From assembly GCA_021736505.1 (NCBI GenBank), contig JAIPFU010000043.1:1-11156 (forward strand): a DNA stretch of 11,156 bases, given 5' to 3'. Within the stretch, counting starts at the first letter, position 1, and each line of letters opens with the position of its first letter. This document shows positions 5,811-11,156 of this stretch, piece after piece. The DNA comes from Spirochaetia bacterium. GTDB lineage: Bacteria > Spirochaetota > Spirochaetia > PWKH01. A program made the position numbers and the translations under genes. A model generated the notes under the pieces. That model made no database searches. It had not been told where the DNA came from and worked only from the letters and a program-made list of their open reading frames with translations.

Positions 5811-5965
5811 TTATTCCCAAACGAAGCGAGAGGAGCGGAAGCAATGAGAAGGTTCCATTCCCGAGCGAGAGAAGGGAACGCAAGGAGAAATACCCCGCCC
5901 CTTGGGGCGGCAAAGGAGGCGAAGCCTCCTGGGTTCAGGGCTTGCCCTGGGGTATTGATACCTTT
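5811..5965 (-). repeat. Dispersed multi-hairpin repeat between oppA and oppC (copy 1)
   Basis: This gap holds a dense array of palindromes. Three hairpins follow one another: CCGCCCC/GGGGCGG (5895-5910), AGGAGGC/GCCTCCT (5914-5930) and CAGGGC/GCCCTG (5936-5949). They are enclosed by an outer stem, AATACC (5889-5894) with GGTATT (5951-5956). A further region (about 5812-5888) has two similar ATTCCC...GCGAGAG units, one of which can pair TTCCC with GGGAA. One end of the element falls at the oppA stop codon. The end at 5954-5965 and the adjoining hairpins recur, in inverted orientation, at 10514-10560. By analogy with REP elements between malE and malF, it could protect the oppA 3' end or lower oppC expression. 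A T-run follows on the plus strand only, so it is not an obvious terminator for the operon. Confidence 0.75.
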
Positions 5966-7497
5966 CATTCTGATACTTCCGTATAGCGGAAATCAAAGGT
6001 ATCAAGTTTTGTGTCCATATGAAAGCCCGTAACAGACTTTCGCGTGAGGATGTACCGGTAGTTTGTACCGATATAGACATGGGGAAGCTCCCTGGCCATC
6101 TCCTCTAGAGCCGTGTCGTACAGGGGCTTTCGGTTTTCAAAACCGACGGTCTTTTTTCCCGTTTCAATTGCTTCTGCGGCTTTCTCATTTATCCAGTTCA
6201 CATAGGTCTTTTCCGTTCCGTATCCGCCGAGGCGGCCGTCCGGGTCCAGCTTGCCGGTATGTCCGATGACGGTAAAATCATAATTGCCGCCGCTGTAGAC
6301 ATCGCTCAGCCAAGTTGACCAGTCTACTAGGCGTATCTCAACGGAGAAACCTGCTTCCTTGAGCATCTCCTGATACATTTGTCCTGCTCTGACGTGGGGA
6401 TCAAAATTCTGCGGCAGGGCCATAACAAAGGTTTTGTCTTCGGGGATATCTAGGGAATCCACCAGTTCTGCGGCTTTCTGGGGATCATAAGGATACAAAT
6501 CAGTAAAATCTACATAATAGGGATCCTCCCTGTCCATAAAGGTTCCTACCGGCTTGCCTCCGCCGTAGGCTATGTCCAGAACCGCCTGTTTGTCTATAGC
6601 GTGAGCAGCAGCCTGTCGGAATTTGAGTTCTTCCACATAGGGATTGGCATTGTTCATGGCTAGGACCATCACCAAAGCCGTCAGCGAGCGCTCCAGATTG
6701 ATGCTGTTGTTCTCCTGAAGTATTTCGAGTTCCTCCTCCGTTGGGCTGTATTCGGCGAGGATATCGATCTGGCCGGAGAGGAGTCCCTGCAGCTGTACAG
6801 ATCCTTCGGTGATGATATTCAGCACCACCTCATCAAGTAGGGGGAGTCCCTCCTTCCAGTATGCGTCATTCTTTTCCATGGTGATTTTATTGTCCCGAAG
6901 CCACTCCTTCATGGTAAACGGCCCGGTTCCCACGGGCTCAATGCCGAAATTATGTCCGGATTCAATTTTTTCCGACGGCAGGATGGCTCCCCAACCTGAT
7001 GCCAGGGATGAGAGCAGGGGGGCGTAGGGTTCGGAGAGGCTCAGTACAAGGGTGTAGTCATCAGGTATGGAGATGTTTTCTATGGCTTGAAATTCTGAGG
7101 CCTTGGGAGATGCTGTCTTCTCAGCGCTAATCCGCTGCAGAGTAGCCTTCACATCCCGGGCATCAAAGGCAGTTCCATCGTGAAATTTTACACCTCTTCT
7201 CAGGTGAAAAGTCCATTCTAAGTTGTCGTCTGATATTTCCCAGCTTTCTGCCAGCGCAGGAACAATAACACCCTCCCTGACGGGTTCAACCAGGGTATCG
7301 TAAAAACTTCTGATAGTCTGGAACGTGGGAGTTCCTGAAGTTTTATGAGGATCCAGGGTATCCGGGTTACTGGTCATAGCAAAATTCACGCTCTGTTTTT
7401 TTTCTGCCTGGGCTTGAGCCGCCAGGGGGAGCATTATGGAGAATGCCATGATTACTGCGAGCAGCAGCACTGATATCCACTTCTGTCCTTTTTTCAT
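5965..7497 (-). CDS. oppA: ABC transporter solute-binding protein, family 5 (peptide/nickel type)
   Basis: The periplasmic receptor of the importer, 510 residues. A lysine start, a hydrophobic core (about 8-25) and AQAQA|EKK give a signal peptidase I site after A31. No lipobox cysteine is present, so the protein should be free in a periplasm. The mature part begins with the family pattern SVNFAMTSNPDTLDPHKTSG. It continues with ALAESWEISDD and WTFHLRRGVKFHDGTAF (about 105-121), both standard in family 5 binding proteins, then PVGTGPFTMKEW. The length is normal. AAGGAG lies 7 bases before the ATG, a stronger site than those of its operon neighbours, in line with the excess usually needed for a receptor. 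The gene starts 32 bases after oppF. The ligand could be di- or oligopeptides, but this family also binds nickel chelates, opines and sugars. Confidence 0.93.
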   Translation of the reverse strand: MKKGQKWISVLLLAVIMAFSIMLPLAAQAQAEKKQSVNFAMTSNPDTLDPHKTSGTPTFQTIRSFYDTLVEPVREGVIVPALAESWEISDDNLEWTFHLRRGVKFHDGTAFDARDVKATLQRISAEKTASPKASEFQAIENISIPDDYTLVLSLSEPYAPLLSSLASGWGAILPSEKIESGHNFGIEPVGTGPFTMKEWLRDNKITMEKNDAYWKEGLPLLDEVVLNIITEGSVQLQGLLSGQIDILAEYSPTEEELEILQENNSINLERSLTALVMVLAMNNANPYVEELKFRQAAAHAIDKQAVLDIAYGGGKPVGTFMDREDPYYVDFTDLYPYDPQKAAELVDSLDIPEDKTFVMALPQNFDPHVRAGQMYQEMLKEAGFSVEIRLVDWSTWLSDVYSGGNYDFTVIGHTGKLDPDGRLGGYGTEKTYVNWINEKAAEAIETGKKTVGFENRKPLYDTALEEMARELPHVYIGTNYRYILTRKSVTGFHMDTKLDTFDFRYTEVSE

Positions 7498-7529
7498 TAC
7501 CTCACTCCTTATATAGGGAAATTATTTGT

Positions 7530-8378
7530 TCAGACCCTGGTCGTCAGCTCAAGGAAGGGTGCCGCCGAAAAAAGCTGTTTTGTATACGCTTCTTTCGGTG
7601 CTTCCATAATATGCTTCCAAGGTCCCTGTTCAACAATTTTTCCACGGTACATAACCGCAATATAATCACTCATATAGCCCACAAGTCCTAAATCATGGGA
7701 AATAAACAAATACGTCAGGGAAAACTCATCCTTCAGATTCATCAGCAGATTGATGATCTGCGCCTGTATCGAAACGTCCAGGCTGGAAACAGGCTCATCC
7801 AGGATAAGCAATTCCGGCTCCATGGATAATGCCCTGGCCACTGCCAGCCGCTGCTTCTGTCCGCCGGAAAACTGGTGCGGATATTTGTCAAGGTTTCCGG
7901 AACTGATGCCTACATGATCCGCCAGGCGATTTATTCGCTTATCAGCTTCAGCACCCCGGATTTTTCTGTTGTGCAGCCCCTCTTTCAGGCTGTTGCGCAG
8001 GGTCATTTTAGGATTGAAGCTGGAGTTTGCATCTTGGAATACTACCTGCATGCTCATTCTTCTCCTAGCTGTGCTTTTTCTTGCTGTCTTCCTATCCGCT
8101 TTGCTTGGATGATGAATATCGGAAGCATTATAGATGATTGATCCTGCGTCAGGCTTTTCCAAACCCACCAGGAGTCGGGAGATAGTTGTTTTACCGCATC
8201 CTGATTCTCCTACCAGTCCGAAGATTGAATTTCTCTGTATAGCAAAGGAGACGCTGTCCACCGCCTGGATGGTGGCGGTCCTGTCTTTTTTTCTCTGGGT
8301 ATAGCTTTTTGAGAGGTCACTTACTGCTATTATGGTATCATTTGCTGCGCTCTTGTCCATCGTTTGCTGCTTAAGCAT
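7530..8378 (-). CDS. oppF: Peptide-type ABC transporter ATP-binding protein, OppF/DppF family
   Basis: The second ATPase subunit, 282 residues from the chosen start. Walker A is GESGCGKT (57-64), the Q-loop VVFQDANSSFNP (Q115), the signature FSGGQKQR (170-177), Walker B LLILDEP (190-196), and the switch histidine H228 in FISHD. All catalytic residues are present. The frame is open 58 codons further upstream to an ATG at 8552. That extension lies entirely within oppD and would read as YTGLL-type repeats. The ATG at 8378 has AGGAGA 8 bases upstream and overlaps the oppD stop by 8 bases, the normal coupled arrangement, so I start there. The protein ends soon after the ATPase core (AAPFLELTTRV) and lacks the C-terminal cysteine-rich region seen in OppD and in many OppF proteins. 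Confidence 0.93.
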   Translation of the reverse strand: MLKQQTMDKSAANDTIIAVSDLSKSYTQRKKDRTATIQAVDSVSFAIQRNSIFGLVGESGCGKTTISRLLVGLEKPDAGSIIYNASDIHHPSKADRKTARKSTARRRMSMQVVFQDANSSFNPKMTLRNSLKEGLHNRKIRGAEADKRINRLADHVGISSGNLDKYPHQFSGGQKQRLAVARALSMEPELLILDEPVSSLDVSIQAQIINLLMNLKDEFSLTYLFISHDLGLVGYMSDYIAVMYRGKIVEQGPWKHIMEAPKEAYTKQLFSAAPFLELTTRV

Positions 8379-9447
8379 TTCTGGGTTCTCCTGTAAAAGC
8401 CCCGTGTACAGGAGCTTCGTGTATAGGAGCCCCGTGTATGTGAGCCTCGTATATGGGAGTTCCATTGAAGCTCTTCCCCTCCACCCGGTGACATGAGCAG
8501 CTGTGCTGCCCTGATACATAGCGTACCGCCGGTCGTTCCCTTGAACAGACATCTACAGCGATGGGACAGCGGGGATGAAAAGGACAGCCGGAGGGAACAT
8601 GGTAGGGATCGTGGATAGTCCCTTTTACTGCATCCAGTTTATGACCGCGATGGGAGGGGGTGGGTACCGAATTAAGCAGCCCGATAGTATAGGGGTGACG
8701 GGGATCATGAAAAATATCATCCCGCTTGCCCTGCTCTACAATCTCACCGGCATAGATGACCGAGACCGTATCCGCTATTGAATGAACAACCGCCAAATCG
8801 TGGGATACAAAAAGAATGGCAATATTCCATTCATCCCGCAGCTTTACCAGTAAATCCAGTATCTGCTTCTGTATAGTTACATCCAAGGCCGTGGTCGGCT
8901 CATCCGCAAGGAGCAGTTTCGGCCGGCAGGCGACGGCCATGGCTATCATTACACGCTGCTTCATTCCGCCGGAAAGTTCGTGGGGGTAGCTGGAGAGGAT
9001 CCGATCGTTTCTGCCGAGTTCAACCTCCCTGAGCACCTCCCGTGTTTTCTCTAAAGCCTGCTTCTTGGAGAGATTTTCATGATACATCAGCTGTTCTGCT
9101 ATCTGCAGCCCCGCCTGCATAGCCGGATTGAGATAGTTAGTCGGTTCCTGAAAAATCATCCCAATTTCTTTTCCCCTGATTTTCCTCAGTTTTGAAAGAC
9201 TCTTCTTCAGAAGATCATCACCCCGGAAAAGAATTGAACCACCACGGATAAGTCCCGGCGGCATAGGGTTCAGGCCCATAACGGCCCTGGCGGCAACTGT
9301 CTTTCCGGATCCCGACTCCCCCACAAGTCCATGAATTGATCCCGGATATATATCAACGTTCATACCCCGCAGGGCAGAAACAGTTCCCGATTCCATGACA
9401 AAATCTATACTGAGGTTTTCTATGCTGAGCAGCGTTTTTTCTTTCAT
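8371..9447 (-). CDS. oppD: Peptide-type ABC transporter ATP-binding protein, OppD/DppD family
   Basis: The first ATPase subunit, 358 residues. Walker A is GESGSGKT (43-50), the Q-loop MIFQEPTNYLNP (Q100), the signature LSGGMKQR (158-165), Walker B LLLADEP (178-184), and the switch histidine H216 in FVSHD. The oligopeptide-transporter C-terminal domain follows, with cysteines C288, C294, C301 and C317/C319; in DppD-type proteins this cluster binds an iron-sulfur centre. After it comes a species-specific tail (about 329-353) of five 5-residue repeats encoded by a 15-bp tandem repeat. The ATG shares one base with the oppB stop (TGATG). The Shine-Dalgarno sequence is weak, so translation is probably coupled to oppB. 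Confidence 0.95.
   Translation of the reverse strand: MKEKTLLSIENLSIDFVMESGTVSALRGMNVDIYPGSIHGLVGESGSGKTVAARAVMGLNPMPPGLIRGGSILFRGDDLLKKSLSKLRKIRGKEIGMIFQEPTNYLNPAMQAGLQIAEQLMYHENLSKKQALEKTREVLREVELGRNDRILSSYPHELSGGMKQRVMIAMAVACRPKLLLADEPTTALDVTIQKQILDLLVKLRDEWNIAILFVSHDLAVVHSIADTVSVIYAGEIVEQGKRDDIFHDPRHPYTIGLLNSVPTPSHRGHKLDAVKGTIHDPYHVPSGCPFHPRCPIAVDVCSRERPAVRYVSGQHSCSCHRVEGKSFNGTPIYEAHIHGAPIHEAPVHGAFTGEPRNA
8386..8460 (-). repeat. Five 15-bp tandem repeats at the 3' end of oppD
   Basis: The units encode TPIYE, AHIHG, APIHE, APVHG and AFTGE, exactly 5 x 15 bases, adding a histidine-bearing tail to OppD. The last and most diverged unit contains the AGGAGA that serves as the oppF ribosome binding site. 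The same DNA in the oppF frame would read as YTxLL repeats, but that frame is not expected to be translated. Confidence 0.9.
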
Positions 9448-10373
9448 CAGCGTAACCCGATCCTTGGATTCACAAATGTATACAGCAGATCCACGAGAAA
9501 ATTTACCAAAGAGAATACGATGGCCATAAAAACAACACTCCCCTGCAGCATGGTGAAGTCCCGCTGGTAAATGCTCGATAGGAAAAGCCGCCCGAGACCG
9601 GGGAGGGAAAAAATCTGTTCTATGATGATGGCTCCGCCGAGGAGGCTGCCGAACTGGATTCCCGTCACTGTTAGGATGGGAAGAAAGGCATTCTGCAGGG
9701 CGTGGCGGAAGTAAATGCGCTTCAGCGGAAGCCCCTTTGCCCGTGCCGTTATGATGTAGTCCTTACCGAGCTCCTCAATCATGGAGGCCCGGGTGAGGCG
9801 CAGCAGAATGGCCGCACGGCCGATACCCAGGGAGAGCGCCGGCAGAATAAGATGGGACAGCGTCCCGACACCGAAGAGGGGAAACCAGCCCAGGCGCACA
9901 GAAAAAATCAGCAGTAAGATGATGCCCAGCCAGAAACTGGGAACAGCCATGCCGATCTGTGAGAAGCCCATGCCCAGGGCATCCCAGGAGCTCCATCGCT
10001 TAACCGCCGAAAGGATACCCAAGGGTATGGCAATCAGGAATGCGATTACCATCCCCATGACAGCCAGGGCTAAGGTAAGAGGAAAGCGCGATAGGATAAG
10101 ACCTAGAACCGGTTCCCCGCTGATCAGCGAATTGCCGAAATCCAGTTGAATAACGCTTCCCAGCCAGCGAAGATATTGGGCGGCCAGGCTTCCCTGGATA
10201 CCTAAACTCCTCCTAATGGACGCAATATCCTCCGGGTCTGCATCGATTCCGGCAATAACAGCCGCCGGATCGCCGGGCAGCACCCGAATAAGGAAAAATA
10301 CAAGAGTTGAGATAGTCCATATAGTCAGCAGCAGCCGTAGAAGCCGCAGGCTGATAAGTTTTGTTTTGTACAT
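9447..10373 (-). CDS. oppB: Peptide-type ABC transporter permease, OppB/DppB family
   Basis: The first inner-membrane subunit, 308 residues. An N-terminal membrane segment (about 10-31) leads into VLPGDPAAV (31-39), and YLRWLGSVIQLDFGNSL (67-83) is the family signature. Further membrane segments lie at about 97-124, 134-158, 171-192, 232-252 and 278-301. The EAA loop is at about 205-232 (DYIITARAKGLPLKRIYFRH then ALQN). It ends VNPRIGLR, the typical C-terminus of B-type permeases. It is the first gene of the operon. Upstream of the ATG, AAAGG is immediately adjacent and AGGGA lies farther away, so the initiation signal is not ideal. I found no clear consensus promoter in the 187 bases shared with the divergent HD gene. 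Confidence 0.94.
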   Translation of the reverse strand: MYKTKLISLRLLRLLLTIWTISTLVFFLIRVLPGDPAAVIAGIDADPEDIASIRRSLGIQGSLAAQYLRWLGSVIQLDFGNSLISGEPVLGLILSRFPLTLALAVMGMVIAFLIAIPLGILSAVKRWSSWDALGMGFSQIGMAVPSFWLGIILLLIFSVRLGWFPLFGVGTLSHLILPALSLGIGRAAILLRLTRASMIEELGKDYIITARAKGLPLKRIYFRHALQNAFLPILTVTGIQFGSLLGGAIIIEQIFSLPGLGRLFLSSIYQRDFTMLQGSVVFMAIVFSLVNFLVDLLYTFVNPRIGLR

Positions 10374-10483
10374 CCTTTGAAATCCCTGTTTCAGTACCCT
10401 AAATGCAGTTTATTAGTGCTGTATGAAGTCACTGTTAGATTAACATTAATAAGAATCATATAAAAGATAGGGGCACAAATTAG

Positions 10484-10513
10484 TTGAACAATTTCCAAAA
10501 TTTCGTCTAAATA
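10484..10513 (+). promoter_or_regulatory. Weak candidate promoter for the HD-domain gene
   Basis: TTGAAC (10484-10489) and TAAATA (10508-10513) are 18 bases apart. The -10 match is poor. Transcription would begin inside the adjoining repeat fragment, about 40 bases before the ATG. Confidence 0.2.
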
Positions 10514-10560
10514 AAAGGTATCAATAACCCAGGGCAAACCCTGGAACCAGGAGGCTTCGC
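10514..10560 (+). repeat. Truncated second copy of the multi-hairpin repeat, carrying a ribosome binding site
   Basis: This 47-base segment matches, in inverted orientation, the end of the element at 5919-5965. Shared are AAAGGTATCAATA, the CCAGGGCAA hairpin region and CCAGGAGGCTTCGC. Hairpin CCAGGG/CCCTGG (10529-10544) is kept. The copy breaks off just before the arm that pairs with AGGAGGC in copy 1. AGGAGG (10549-10554) is thereby left 6 bases before the ATG at 10561, at ideal Shine-Dalgarno spacing. Confidence 0.75.
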
Positions 10561-11156
10561 ATGCATAAGCATCCCGGAGAAATCAGAAAAACATTGAAGA
10601 GACGCTTTGAAGATTACTTTACTCCCCTGATGCGCAGCCCGAACCAGCTGAATATGCTCTGGGAAGCCCTGGACCAGTGCTACAGCTCAGAGAAACGCTC
10701 CTACCACACCTGGCCGCACATTTATCAGATGTTCCTACTCCTTGACCGCTATGCCTATCTGTCCATGGAACCCGATGCCCTTGAAGCGGCAATCTGGTTC
10801 CATGATGCGGTGTACCAGCCGAAATCCTCCCAAAATGAGATAGAAAGCGCTCAGTTGGCGGAAAAGTTTCTGCTCCCCAGCAGCATGCAGAAGGAAAGTG
10901 TTCAGAAGGTAAAAGCCCTTATCCGATCAACGGCTTATATTGCTGATGCCTCCGCACTGCAATCTATCAATTCGGCTGCGCCAAAAGGGGATTCGCTGGC
11001 AGAAAACAGCCGGGAACCTGCCGACAAGTTTACCCCGCATGCTGATCATCGTTATGCAGCACCATATCCCGCCTCGAAGCAATCACTTCCTGAAAAGCAG
11101 GATGTTTCCCTTCTCCACGACCTGGATTTTTCCATTCTGGGGTCCTCCCGCCGGGA
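10561..11156 (+). CDS. HD-superfamily metal-dependent phosphohydrolase, COG4339-like (5' part, runs off right edge)
   Basis: The frame is open for 198 codons to the window edge. YHTWPHIYQM (48-57; H49, H53), the HD pair in AIWFHDAVYQP (H81, D82), NEIESAQLAEKF (92-103; N92, E93) and DLDFSILG (187-194) match, in order, the motifs of a widespread family of predicted metal-dependent HD hydrolases. HD enzymes use bound metal to cleave phosphoester bonds; this family's substrate is not established. In most relatives the T-x-x-H segment and the final D-L-D motif are closer together. Here about 50 residues rich in Ala, Ser, Pro and charged residues (about 129-180) lie between them, and the expected histidine after LIRSTA is not where usual (STAYIAD). 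The gene diverges from oppB. Its Shine-Dalgarno sequence is supplied by the repeat fragment at 10514-10560. Confidence 0.85.
   Translation, partial: MHKHPGEIRKTLKRRFEDYFTPLMRSPNQLNMLWEALDQCYSSEKRSYHTWPHIYQMFLLLDRYAYLSMEPDALEAAIWFHDAVYQPKSSQNEIESAQLAEKFLLPSSMQKESVQKVKALIRSTAYIADASALQSINSAAPKGDSLAENSREPADKFTPHADHRYAAPYPASKQSLPEKQDVSLLHDLDFSILGSSRR

Noticed and set aside
5811..5965. Considered as a CRISPR array or tRNA-like gene because of repeated hairpins and cloverleaf shape
   Set aside because: There are no equal repeats with unique spacers, no anticodon arm or T-loop signature, and the second copy shows that it is a dispersed repeat.
5799..6080. Overlapping frames through the multi-hairpin repeat in both strands
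   Set aside because: Their translations (for example PLGAAKEAKPPG) come from palindromic repeat DNA and have no protein-like motifs or start signals.
8379..8552. Upstream 58-codon extension of oppF containing YTGLL-type repeats
   Set aside because: It lies wholly inside oppD, has no ribosome binding site at 8552, and comes from the same 15-bp repeat read in another frame. The ATG at 8378 has AGGAGA and the normal overlap with oppD.

Overview
The window looks like chromosomal DNA from a diderm bacterium. A spirochaete is my best guess, but no marker gene here proves it. The evidence for two membranes is a family 5 solute-binding protein with a classical signal peptidase I signal and no lipobox. 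There are no rRNA, tRNA, CRISPR or phage genes.

Layout. (1) 1-172, minus: the first 57 codons of a probable GAF-domain signalling protein that runs off the left edge. (2) About 173-3030: an AT-rich, gene-poor accessory tract. It holds two degenerate direct copies of a ~235-245 bp repeat (267-495 and 2613-2859). Between them lie an internally deleted IS1634/IS4-type transposase relic (582-945) and one intact AT-rich GT4-like glycosyltransferase gene (1225-2208, minus) with its own promoter. (3) 3031-3684, plus: a 1-Cys (Prx6-type) peroxiredoxin with good promoter candidates, a palindrome over one -10 box, and a hairpin terminator. (4) 3851-4948, plus: a zinc-dependent phospholipase C family protein, apparently leaderless, carrying five tandem 7-residue repeats. 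(5) 10373-4926, minus: a complete peptide-type ABC importer in the uncommon order permease B, ATPase D, ATPase F, binding protein A, permease C. A dispersed multi-hairpin repeat lies between oppA and oppC. (6) 10561-end, plus: the 5' part of an HD-superfamily phosphohydrolase (COG4339-like). Its Shine-Dalgarno sequence lies in a truncated second copy of that same repeat.

Function. The importer has everything needed for uptake: periplasmic receptor, two membrane subunits and two ATPases. Its substrate (di/oligopeptide or a similar small molecule) cannot be read from sequence. The peroxiredoxin, phospholipase-like and HD genes are separate transcription units with no clear link to it.

The most notable non-gene features are: (a) the dispersed repeat, which in one copy folds into three hairpins closed by an outer stem and in the other has lost the arm that would pair with its AGGAGG, leaving that sequence as a ribosome binding site; (b) in-frame tandem repeats with 12, 15 and 21 bp periods in three neighbouring genes; (c) direct repeats bracketing the glycosyltransferase islet. 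No complete novel defence or mobile system is visible.
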